A DNA stretch of 64,000 nt from Hofstenia miamia (Eukaryota; Xenacoelomorpha; Acoela), in the NCBI GenBank assembly GCA_004352715.1, contig SCFE01000118.1, positions 173,439-237,438 of the forward strand, given 5' to 3'. The first letter of the stretch is position 1; each line of letters begins with the position of its first letter. The notes below the pieces were generated by a model that was given only the letters and a program-made list of their open reading frames with translations, was not told the DNA's origin and did not search any database. Shown one piece after another: positions 12,549 to 23,209 of this stretch. The translations under genes and the position numbers were made by a program.

Positions 12549-15190
12549 GAAGTTTTACATTAGTATCATATACTCATCTAAACTTAAAATAGTTAGTTAT
12601 AAAGTAATTTAGTTATAAACTCCTAAAATTCTACTAAAATTAACTATTTAATTATATTTTTTGAAAATTATAAAAAGAGATAACATTAGCATTTCACAAT
12701 TAAAAAATTGTTTTTTTATCTTTATAATGCTTTTTGTAGAAACACCAAAATATCAACTAAGTGGGCTAAAAACTAAAAAGCAATTATAAATCAACACAAT
12801 TCAAAAAACCAAATAGTGTTTCTACTTATATGATTTATATTTTTACTTAAATAAAAGACTTAAGTGTTAATTTTTGATGTATTTTACTTTACATGGAATT
12901 ATAAAATGTAGTTTAATTAATTGTTTTAATAATTTATTTGCTTAGTTTAATCAAACTTGCAATTTATTAAAATTTTAATTTTATGCATTAAGAGATATGA
13001 AATAAAATATTTGAACTCAGTATAATCAACATATTCTTGACTGTTTACTATCACTTTGTGGTGAAAAATTCTTATATATTACTTGGCAACAATGAGTTGG
13101 AGTGGGCTCTTCTATGATACCCATTGTTCAAATGGATAATATGATTGACATTATCAGTTAAGGAACCAAGAATCCTAAGCTATTGTAATTAATATATTAA
13201 TACAATTAACAAATTTCAGTTTTAAATGAAGTAGGCAAAAATAATTAATTTACAACATAAAGGTAGGATTTGAACTCACAATCTTCCATATGTTGATATT
13301 GATGTGTTTATTACTCAATGAACCTTTGCATAATTTTTTAACAACCACAATTATTTAAAATTTTATACAATAAAGTTTTATAGCTTATATATTGAAAGCA
13401 ATAACAAACAACTATTTATTTAAAGCTATTAGAGCATTCCATTGTTCATTACTGTGTTCTTCTAAATTTGTAAAAAGCATTTAATTAAAAATATGTAAGA
13501 TACTTTTCAATAGAAAACAATTATCCTTAATCACCATTTGTGATGAGCATGATTTATCATCACAGCTCCAATATGTCATACCTATACATAATAATTTTAA
13601 TATTTTTTATATTGAAACAATATTAACCATTTTGTTCACTATTTTTTGAATATATAAACCCATTCTTAAAAAGCAATTTATTGCCTTTTTGATTGAATGT
13701 ACTCTATTTAAAATTGTAACTATTTGACACATACCAATCCCATGGCTGCCACAATATTGTTTATAATTAAATGGCTTTATGACTAATTGACAGACACCAG
13801 ATAGCATTATAATTGTGACTAAATTTGTCCTAATCACAACTCAGTGTATACATTGGGCTAAACTAAGAAACTTTCTTTGAACATATGAAATGGCACAAAT
13901 TTCTTCACTACTCATTATGATTTCCCTCCAATGGAAATTAAAAATCACACTCATGTGCATTATCTGTCTTGAGTCAATTGAAATTCCCATCAAATTCAGA
14001 GGTTCAAGCCTTTAATGTTGGCACATATTGATTAATTAATTATGAGGTTGCTTCCTTAAAACACATAAAGATCACCAGTGCCAACAACAATTATCTATAT
14101 TAAAGAAATCAACATGCATTAGAAACATTTTCAGATTAAGGTTTAACAAAAAGTATTAACTGTTTTTATTGAATTTTCACATGTATTTTTACTGCAATAT
14201 CATTGTCTAACATTAATGCTTTCCATTCACCAAATTATATAACATAAAGTTATTACCAAGTTATACTTGTGAGTAAAAAATCCAAACAACAGTATTTGTG
14301 ATAAGACCACATTTTCAAAGTAAATTAATTTTGAAATATTTATAATAGTTTGTAATATCATTTTGAGGTACTTTCAAGAATAAAATGCAATATTTTTTCA
14401 GCTATGTATAGATATTTTTAACAGAGATGTATACAGAAGCACAACCAGACCATTTAATTTATGGGAGCAAAGACAATATATAGCAATTTATGCAAATGTT
14501 CAAATAAGTTTTTTAATATCCTCACTTGGGAATGGCAATCACATTTCAATCTGCTTAAGAGCATAGTCTAAGTTACTCAGTCCATGCTTGAGTACTTTCT
14601 TAAAGAAAATTTTAGATTTTGTAATAGTTCCAAATATATTACTTTGAAAGAGTTGATATTTTATCAAATTCTTATAGGATTTGCAATTGAGTGGGGTAAA
14701 TTGTAATGATTTCTTTTCCAAATTATTTTACTGAGGTTTTGAACTTATATATAAGTTTTGAGTTTGGTAAAATTTTGAAAGAATGTTCTGAGCTCAAATT
14801 TTGGAAATTCATTGAGTTTGGGTTTCCAAATTTCTCAATTTCTGAAAGAAATATTCACTTTAACTAGAGTTTCATTCATCTTTCAGATAATTTAGCAGAT
14901 AGCAGATTGCAAATCCAATCACCTATGCAAAATTCAACCTTTGTTAGTGAAATGGTTGCCTCTGTTTCAGAAAGCATATGAACCAAGTCAAGATATATGT
15001 ACTTTCAATTTTTCAGTTCTAGAACATGGACTTAGTTTCAAACTGTTTGTAAACAATAAAGTCTGTAAGATGGCATCAAGCATACAGTACCTAAAAGAAA
15101 TTTAAAAAATTACACAAGAAAAGCAATAATTAATGCATACACTTGTGTACTCCTAAGTAGTATTAATATTGCTGAGCAACAGCATTGGTC
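12549..15190. other. CpG-free non-coding stretch
   Basis: No gene or intact element is recognised. A run at about 14740-14900 (repeated gagtttggg and gagctcaaatttt-like words) looks like a CG-to-TG decayed CGAGTTCGAG MITE. The few open frames have no family motifs. Confidence 0.4.
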
Positions 15191-15760
15191 AATTTGTACT
15201 ATGTTTAGCATCAACAGACAGCAAGCTAGTACAATAGTACAAAAATTTGAGATGCTTACACCAAGATCAATAACAATGTACAACAAACTAGTGCTTATGA
15301 TTAAGGAAATCAAAATCATCTGTAAACTGCTCAATGCTCAATTTGTAAAATATAATCACTGTGCAAATAAATTCATAAATAATATATTGCCAACTAACAT
15401 TTATTGGAACACTTCTTTCACCACAAATTTTTGCAAAATTTCAAAGAAATTACCAATCAGCATTAGACAGGAAGGAAACCTTAAAAAATTTAAAAAATTA
15501 TTAAAAAATAATCTATTATCAGAGCAAAATAAAATGTTCATTTAAAATCTGTAGCAACAAATCAAATATATTCTATCTTTTTTAATTGTGATTGTATTGA
15601 TGTTTTTAATTGTATTTTTAGTGTTCTAATTTTAATTGTCTAGCTTAGTTTGTAGTGCATGTGTGCATATTTGGGTGTTTGCATATATTATAAATATGTA
15701 TTATACTTAATTGTATATATGAAAATTGTGCAAATGAATAAAGCTATTGAAGATATAATT
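15190..15760 (+). mobile_element. 3' end of a decayed LINE (non-LTR retrotransposon)
   Basis: An open frame at 15201-15545 ends in LPISIRQEGNLKKFKKLLK and then NNLLS, which matches the C-terminal tail of CR1/Jockey-type reverse-transcriptase ORFs (typically a W-N-x-LP-x-x-IR-x-x-x-x-L-x-x-FK-x-x-L-K-x-x-L pattern). The upstream half is scrambled by frameshifts. After the stop comes a T-rich 3' tail with aataaagctattgaagat at about 15737. Only the extreme end of the element is left, as is usual for 5'-truncated LINEs. It is CpG-free, so probably old. Confidence 0.6.
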
Positions 15761-16524
15761 AAATTCAGAATTACAAAGTCTACTTTCATGTCATGCAAAA
15801 TATCATTGTTGGTACACACGTACACCATTGGCATTGCAGTGATGCTACATGTGTGGCCCAAAATGCAAGGAGCATGTTAAACCAAAACTTATTTAGAAGT
15901 CCATAGATATCAACTATTGACTGCATGTGTGAGCCACACTCCAAGCTTCTAAGCAAATTTTTGGTTTGCATGTTTGATTTATTCCAAGGATTTATAGTAG
16001 TTAATATTCAAAGACAGAATTATTAATGTCAAAATACAGATAAATCTTAAAATTTTAAAAAATATAATAATGAATATTATAAAACATAAGAGTTATGCAC
16101 AAGCTTTTAAAAAATGCTATGGTATTTTAAAAAACAAGTAAGGTGAGCATTATACTAGTGTCTTGAACAAGCTTTTTAAATACACCTAATTTTTAAAAAC
16201 ATGAACTTGAGAGTGAGTTTGCAATAATAATCTCAAAAGGGAAATATTTCTTACCAATGAACTAATTAAAAAATTTTCTTAAAAATATTATAAAAAATCA
16301 ATTAATTTGCATTTCAGTTTCTATATATTATCAAAATTTTTGAATAAAATACATTCATGCTCAGGGGTTCTTGTGTTGAATTGCAATTAATCAGTTTTAG
16401 TTAGAGTTTTGACATCTTTGTTTTGAAACATGCAAATATTTATTTTCAATTAATATAGAAGCTTGAATTTAAAATAATAAATTCTTTGCAATAAATCAAT
16501 TGAATTTGAAGTAGAGAATTAGTT

Positions 16525-16615
16525 ATAACTATTCTGAGTTTTTTCTATCAAGTTTTGTGCTTTGAAGTTTTAGATTTTCAAATTCCAAATGTTCAAAATC
16601 CTAGTCTCCATAACA
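16525..16615. repeat. CG-decayed fragment of the CGAGTTCGAG MITE
   Basis: The stretch reads ctgagttttttctatcaag, ttttgtgctttgaagttt, ccaaatgttcaaaatcctag. It aligns word for word with the right end of the MITE at 9.62-9.70 kb (ccaagtttttccgatcaag, ttttgcgagcttattcgag, acattctgagtactcgaaaa), with CG positions changed to TG or CA. It is an old copy inside the CpG-poor block. Confidence 0.55.
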
Positions 16616-17639
16616 TTTTCTGTCAATGGTTGTCAAACTTATTTTTGTGTAGTATTAAAACAGCAGGATGTATTATCATCAAGTCAAAATATTGAATGAC
16701 CATCATTGAATGAAAAACATCAAATGACAACCATCAAATGAGACCGTTCAATCAGAAATATGATACAAAATTGTATTTTTCATGACTGTGAAAATCATTA
16801 TCATTCTTAAAGTTTATAAAATTATAGTAGAAGATTCTACTGTGTTTTATCTTATACTAAGTTCCAAAATACCTTTATCTTTAATAAACTTTAATTTTTA
16901 TAGATTAACTTAAATAGCTACTATTGTTTTCTATAAATTTTATTAATTCTACCAAGTTATTGGTGCATATCAGCAATATTTTAAAATTTCAATTGTATAT
17001 GTGAAGTTGTTTTACCAATTAGTAGTGCTTATCTCTATGCATGGCACTGTTGTGCACCTTCACCAAAAATTCCTCCAGTTGTTCAAAAATGCATCTAAAA
17101 TTGTAATATGTTTTTTAATAATTACAATAAATATTTTCATAGATTATGCAGCATATATTTATCAACTCTTGTTTTTATAAGCTGGAACATTAGCTAGATT
17201 AGATCTACTTTAAGAAAACTAATTCATGTATGTTTTTCTATCATCTTCACTATATGGAAGCTTGTTCCACATTGTTGAAACTTTCATAGTTAATGAAATA
17301 TCCCATAAATAAATAGCCATTTATTTATGAAGGTGTGATTATCATTGTTGTATTTCATAGTCTTTGAAATTTTTATATGATGGATTTCCATTTTTAATAT
17401 TAAAAAGCTGAATTATTGAATTATGAAACATTGTGATAATATTTTCATAGTTTTTATAATATTGTTTACACTTCATGCTTTTTTATTGAAAATAGTGTCA
17501 TTAAGGCCAAATTGACCATAAGCATTATTCTGTTTAAGTTAGCTTTGTTAATTTCCAGAAGAATAGAGCAGCAGTATATGTATTGTGTTGTAATAAAACC
17601 ATGGAATACACCAAAATGATTTGTGGCATCTTTAATATG

Positions 17640-19600
17640 AGATGAGCTTTTTATACCAGATCCCAGTTTCTTTACTTTGATGGAAACTTAATCAAAATAA
17701 TTTAATTGTTATTCCCAAATATATAACTTTTGATGTAGGCTTGATGATGTGATTTTAAATTATGATAATATTTCCATATTTTAAAAAGCTTGTTTTGAAA
17801 TATCAAAAACTCTATTTTATCTATATTTAGTTTTAGATGATTGTTATTAAAATAGTTTGCTAATGAGTTTGAATATATTTCTCCTTTTTTGTGCAATTTT
17901 GTACAGATATATCTGTTGACATTATGCATGTGTAATCAGCATACTGTAGAATCACAGGGTGCTCAGACTACTACTAGCAGTGCTAAGGAACTTATTGGCA
18001 TGGCAGAAGATTGCTGAGGTGACCATCATAGTGAGTGACCCACATTCTAACAGAAAAATAAGAGTATCAGTATTTTGCCATTGTAATAAATAACATTACA
18101 GATCCACCAATCAGAAATAACTTCAACAACAACCAACTTGCATGGCATCATGCCAGAGCAGCATCCAAACTCACAATAGTTGCCACCCTATGTGTCTCTA
18201 GTTTTTAATTTCTCACTCAATAAAACATTTCCCATTAGTTCTTATTTCTCAGCTTATATAATAATAACAGCATGTAGTTACCAAGCATTCACATTAGCCA
18301 GCAGCTTATTATCATCACAGTGTTAGGTGTTAAGTGCATGTTTGAGTTGCAAATGATTGAAAAAAAGTTATTATTCCCTAACCATAATCATACATGTAAC
18401 TTAATGCAGTCCATGATTTGGGCTGCCTACTGGAATATAACATGTTGTCATCCTAAACTCAGAGGAGTAATTCCCAAATGGTCACTGGACAGTTAAGCAT
18501 TTATTATGATGAGTAACATAATGCCTAAAAGGGGTTAGCAATAATAAAAAGAACAAACACAGTTGAAGTGAGACAAAGTTTATTTGATGCTTGCTACAGG
18601 TGTCTCAAGTATTTATAAAAATTAATAATAATTACCTGCAGCTGTTTACAGAGTTACATTCACATTTTCCCTAAAAAAATTATAAGAGCAAAAATATGTT
18701 ACATGAAATGAAGGGGACAATAAATCCTTAATTTGTAAAACTACACTCAAATCAGTGAAGATAAACATATGTCATCATGAAACCCCTAGAAATAAAGGGG
18801 GAGCATCTAGCTCAAAATTACAAAATCAAAATAAATTGAAATGAAATCAAAAAAGGGCCCTGAGTGACTCTACAATATTGGTATATGATGAAGTTATTTA
18901 CAGTATTTTCAATGGCATTTACATGAACTGTGTTGGTTCAAATATGTTACCCTGTGGTACAACTTGCTTTATGAATTGATAATCTGAATATATGCTAGAA
19001 ATTAGTATTATTTGTGTGTGATAGATTGTTTTCTAATAGTTTCAGGCTGTTATTGCCAAAACCAATATTTTTCTTTTGAAAAAGAATTTTGTCATTAATG
19101 CTGTCAAAAGCTTTATTTAGATTATGAAGAAGTATTGCACAGCATTTGCCTTCATTTAGTGCAGATCTGATAATTTAATGATGTTACAGCAGCTTTATGT
19201 ATAGAATGGGTTTCTGTGAACCCAAATTGATTGCAATTCAAAATTTAGTGAATTTGACAAAAGTTGTAATCTGGGTATTTAAAATTTTTTCTGTGATCTT
19301 ACTGAATGAATTTAGAACATTTATTAGATGATTATTCTGTGGCTCACTTCAATATATTGGCATGGCATTACATCCACTTTTTTAAGCAATTAGGAAATGA
19401 ATTTGTTAGGATCTACATGATAATTGTGACATAAAGACATTAAAAATTTTTTCATTACTTTATTCTGAAAGAGCAAATATTAATTTCAATGTTAGAAGTT
19501 GCAGACTACTGAATATTGTACCAGTCAAATATTTGGTTACATTTACAATCATATGTAATTATGTTTTTGATACCAGTTTTGGTGTCAATTTTCATTTTGT
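17640..19600 (-). mobile_element. Decayed LINE reverse transcriptase, interrupted
   Basis: Read on the minus strand, about 19370-19050 gives the reverse-transcriptase core: NVLNSFSKITEKILNTQI, then IRSALNEGKCCAILLHNL and NKAFDSINDKIL. These match the PISxLPxxSKIxEKIL and LDLSKAFDTVDHxIL blocks of CR1/Jockey-type LINEs. Further downstream on the same strand, 17929-17702 reads SLANYFNNNHLKLNIDKIEFLIF in pieces, the post-catalytic LxLNxxKTxFxxF block. These blocks normally lie 110-130 codons apart; here they are about 1.2 kb apart because a 930-bp element (17945-18874) sits between them. About 19440-19600 (inverse) adds the preceding LKKxDVxP-like block. In-frame stops and frameshifts show that it is dead. 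Confidence 0.65.
17945..18874 (-). mobile_element. 0.9-kb inverted-repeat element, copy 2, inside a LINE
   Basis: It begins TGTAGAATCACAGGGTGCTC and ends CCCTGAGTGACTCTACA. Over its length it is the reverse complement of 19773-20699, with common landmarks at tgcatggcatcatgcca, gaagtgagacaaa, caagtatttata and atttgggctgcc. It interrupts the LINE reverse transcriptase on the minus strand. Together with copy 3 it makes a large inverted pair with a spacer of about 0.9 kb. No coding capacity is visible. Confidence 0.75.
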
Positions 19601-19772
19601 TTCCTTCTTCAATAAAGTAATTTCAGTTTTATTTTGATTTTGGTTTTATTTAAATTATGCTTTTCTAAAATACTTCTGTGCAGTTAAAGGTAGCCTAGAC
19701 ATGTTACAGCAGCTCTAGCACTACCCTTAACTTAACAATTAGGAAGGGGTACTATAGCAGGAGGAGTTAATT

Positions 19773-20699
19773 ATTAATGTCACTCAGGCCCCCTTTTTGA
19801 TTTTTATCATTTTATCATATTGTCAATTTTGTTAGTGTTAAAGACTGCTTATAATTAGTTAGTTACATCATCATGATGTTGTGATTTTTACTATCAAGTT
19901 TTTCTAGTGCAGTTATGCAAAATTAGAATTATTTGTCCCCTCCTTTTAGTTGAACATGTTATTGCTCTTTAATTTTGCAAGGGAACTTGAATGTAGAATT
20001 TCTAAAACCTGAACAGGTAATAATTACTTGATTGTTATAAATACTTGAGGAACCTGTAGCAAATACCACAATATAATTTGTCTCACTTCAATTGTGTTTG
20101 ATCTTTTTAATTTATTTATTAAGCTAACCTTTTTAGATTAATCTATGGATTGTTATGAAATAATAATTGCTTATGCTCTGGTGATAATTTGGGATTTACT
20201 CCACTGTGTTTATGGCACCTTTGCATTCTCTAATAGCTGGCAGCCCAAATGGTGGTACTGCATTAGGTAATGGCTATGATTAAGTATAGGGAAATAACAT
20301 CTTTTCTTCAATCATTTCTATTTGTACATTGCACTTAATAATTTACACTGTTATGATTATATACCAATGGTGAACAGGAATGCATTCTAATTACATGTGA
20401 TATTTATTATTTATTTACATAGGCTGAGGAAATTAACAACTTGAGACACTATTAGCACCTTGGCAAGTTTGGATCAATTCAAGAATGTTGCTTTGGCATG
20501 ATGCCATGCAAATTGGTTGCTATTGGAGAATACTCAGTAAACTACATTTCTGTATCTTTATTCAATTGGTGAATTACCAATGTTCTGTTTTCTATTGGAA
20601 TGTGGGTCACTCTCTATGATGGTAGCCTCTGCAACCTTCTACCTGTTATTGAGTTACCTAGTACTGCTGGAGTAGTCAGAGCACCCCCATGATTCTACA
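19773..20699 (+). mobile_element. 0.9-kb inverted-repeat element, copy 3
   Basis: The left end is worn (ATTAATGTCACTCAGGCCCCC against TGTAGAGTCACTCAGGG). The right end, CCCATGATTCTACA, is clear. It is the inverted partner of 17945-18874 and is co-oriented with 9962-10842. The CG-free state of all three copies indicates that they shared the same decay history. Confidence 0.7.
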
Positions 20700-22957
20700 T
20701 TAAACTGTAGCTTCATAATTCAACATGAATCCCTCAGAAGATACAGATTTAGGACTGCTCACTGATTTCATACAAATGTCACAATATGTGAAATATTCAA
20801 GGTATCTTAAGCAAAAGTACCTAACAATAAAAATGGGAATTCTGTATTATCTTGATAATTTTTTGTCATTTAAATTTTTCACAATTCATCTAATTCATAC
20901 TTCAGAAAAGAATTTGAATATAAAGTGAATGGTCAGATTGGAATTTATCTCACTTGCATAAACTTTTATAAAACAATATTTATAAAAACAATATTTAGAA
21001 GTGCTGTATTTCTTGAGTTCAGACATTAGCAAGTTGATTGCAATATGAAAACATTTGATAAATATGTTTCAAGACCACTACAATGCTAATATTTGGTAGG
21101 GTGGTGGCCAATGATAAACTGAGCACAATGAGAAATTTGATGATCACCTGTCATTCTGACCTAATGTTCTGTAGTGATTTTTTTTAAGAAAAATATAGAA
21201 ATTATGACTTGTTTTTAGACATTTGTCTTGCTAACACTACTTTAGGAAAACTATTAAAAACATCAGGGCTTAATCTTTCAAATTAGTGATATAATGTTAT
21301 TTCGCAAAAGAGGTGCATCATCAGCACTACCTTTTGCTATAATTGGATTAAGTTGATTTATTCAAATTAATAAACAATAAATCATTGGAAAATGAACAAT
21401 TATAAGCATAATGCAATATAAGTTATTGCAATATTGATTGGGTTAGATGCAAACACATAACTGATATACATGTGTACAGCTGTGTTTATCATACACTACG
21501 AATCAGAATATATCCTTAAGGTACATCAAGTTTAGAATAACAAACAGTTGAATTCCTCACCTGTTGCACACATAGTTTTTGAAAGTATGGAAACCATAAT
21601 ATACATTTCTGCACCTTTTTCTAAACACACTGTATAGAATGAAACCAACAACCAGCAACATGAACTTTAAAATTATTAAAGATGCACACAGTTAAAATAG
21701 AAATATGAATTGATGTAATTGGAGTAGTTTCATAATCAGCCATTACAGTCAATTGTGGAAGAATATTTTTTAGTGTTGAAAAATACCAAGCAATTTATCA
21801 AAATAGACATTTGCCTCACCACTGATATTTCACTAAATATATGATCATCATTAATTTAGAATGATATACTAATTCACATATTAACAAAAATATTAACAAT
21901 TTGGTTCAGTAATTAACATCTTACTAAGTGTTTATTTAGTGTGTCTTCATTTGGTCATGGCTGGGTCAATTATTGCAAGTGAAGCAATGCTTCAACAGGG
22001 AAAATCTTCCTAAGTGTTTTTGAAAAATATTCACACTCATCCAAAATTCTTGATCTTATCATTAATAGCTAAATGACAAATAAACGGAATAGTGCCACAT
22101 GTACCATGTATTATAAATACACATGCTTCTAAATAACCTTTATCATTATTATGCCAAAGGTTCATAACATTGCACTCATACATATTGCACTTCTAACTCA
22201 GCCAGAGTGCCAGTGATGACACCTTAATGCAGCATAACTTTATTGCTGTTGGCCTTAGGAAAACAATTCCACTATAATTTTGAGTTTCTTTTGCAGCTAG
22301 TAACTAGGTCAAAAACTCTTTAGACCTTTAATTGCAAGGAATTTCCATAAAATCTCTTCAAATAATAAAAAAAATAGTAAGATTAACAAATTACAATATT
22401 AGTAAGACTAATTCACCTTCCTAGAAGTTCGAAAATGTCATAAAATGTTATTTTTAATTTGATGTTTGTTATTCGATGTTTTTCATTCGATGTCTATGGC
22501 TTTCTTTAGAAATACAGATTTATCAGAATTTGACTAATTGTCACATATGTAATAAAATTGTTCATCATGGAATTGTTAAAAGAATATGGGTTTTAAATTG
22601 TGTGTTATATTTTATGTTTTGTCTTCATTGAATTCATGTTTCTTAGAATCATTAGGTAAGTTTTGTAATGTATACGTAGATATTAAATACTTTATATTTT
22701 TGAATAAAATTTATTACTCTTGAATCTAATTAAGTTACTACAAGCGGTTAATTTTCTTCATTGCGAGCTGATTCTGCCATTTTGTTGTTGGGTTTTTAAT
22801 AATTTTGGAGAACTTGCTTAATAAAACCACGCGAAGCTAGCGTAAATAAAATAATTGATATAAAAAAACAATATTAATAGCATTGACATTCAGCTTAATG
22901 TAATTTGCAGCACAAATTTTCTTTGAATACAAAAATTTTCTTTATTGCTTGGTTTAG
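20700..22957. other. Non-coding upstream of the receptor ectodomain exon
   Basis: I searched this stretch for the missing signal-peptide exon, which must end after codon base 1, and found none with a methionine, a hydrophobic leader and a fitting donor. A good donor consensus (cattag|gtaagt) at about 22655-22660 has no suitable open frame. CG words return from about 22.43 kb. A repeat with attcgatg words at 22.44-22.50 kb resembles, in inverted orientation, a stretch at 16.68-16.75 kb. Confidence 0.45.
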
Positions 22958-23209
22958 AATGTCTTTGTGATCATTGTCCAGATGAACGTTGTAATGATCA
23001 ATACTGGTGTGTAAAGGTTTGGTTTCTTGATAAACATGGCCGATTTGAATCAGCGGATCACTCTTGTATTGGAGAAGTTAATCAACCCATTGACAGGCCA
23101 TTAGCTTGTGAAACATCCAGATTAAATACACGGATAATCCGTTCCTGTTGCAATAATGGTAGTCGCTGTAATGAGAAATTGATCATGCCCAAATTTGACT
23201 TTCAATACC
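22958..23209 (+). CDS. ACVR1B/TGFBR1-like: Receptor exon: activin-type ligand-binding ectodomain
   Basis: It follows acceptor ttgcttggtttag and ends at acc|gtaagta. It begins with two bases completing a codon, so the unseen upstream exon ends in phase 1. It reads [11 protein letters not shown] at the start, a central [16 protein letters not shown], and [10 protein letters not shown] at the end. This is the three-finger cysteine pattern of type I receptor ectodomains (CxCxxC ... CCxxxxCN). The codon change from this exon to the next (C|CA, proline) is consistent. Confidence 0.9.

Larger units (their letters stand above)
10092..22083. other. CpG-depleted block, about 12 kb
   Basis: Reading line by line I find only about six CG dinucleotides in this 12 kb (near 10082, 11462, 15829, 16744, 21302 and 21498), although C and G are not unusually scarce and TG and CA words are abundant. 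The MITEs just upstream (9.05-9.70 kb) hold dozens in 650 bp, and CG is again frequent from about 22.43 kb onward. The block contains only decayed transposons and no gene that I can support. This pattern is what long-term cytosine methylation and deamination would leave. See the findings for alternatives. Confidence 0.8.

Noticed and set aside
17945-20699. A single giant fold-back or Polinton-type transposon with 0.9-kb terminal repeats
   Set aside because: A third, separate copy with its own both-end termini at 9962-10842 shows that each arm is an independent 0.9-kb element. The spacer is part of a LINE that continues past the left arm.
22560-22670. Possible signal-peptide exon ending at the donor-like cattag|gtaagt
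   Set aside because: In the phase the receptor needs, no methionine precedes the donor without an intervening stop.
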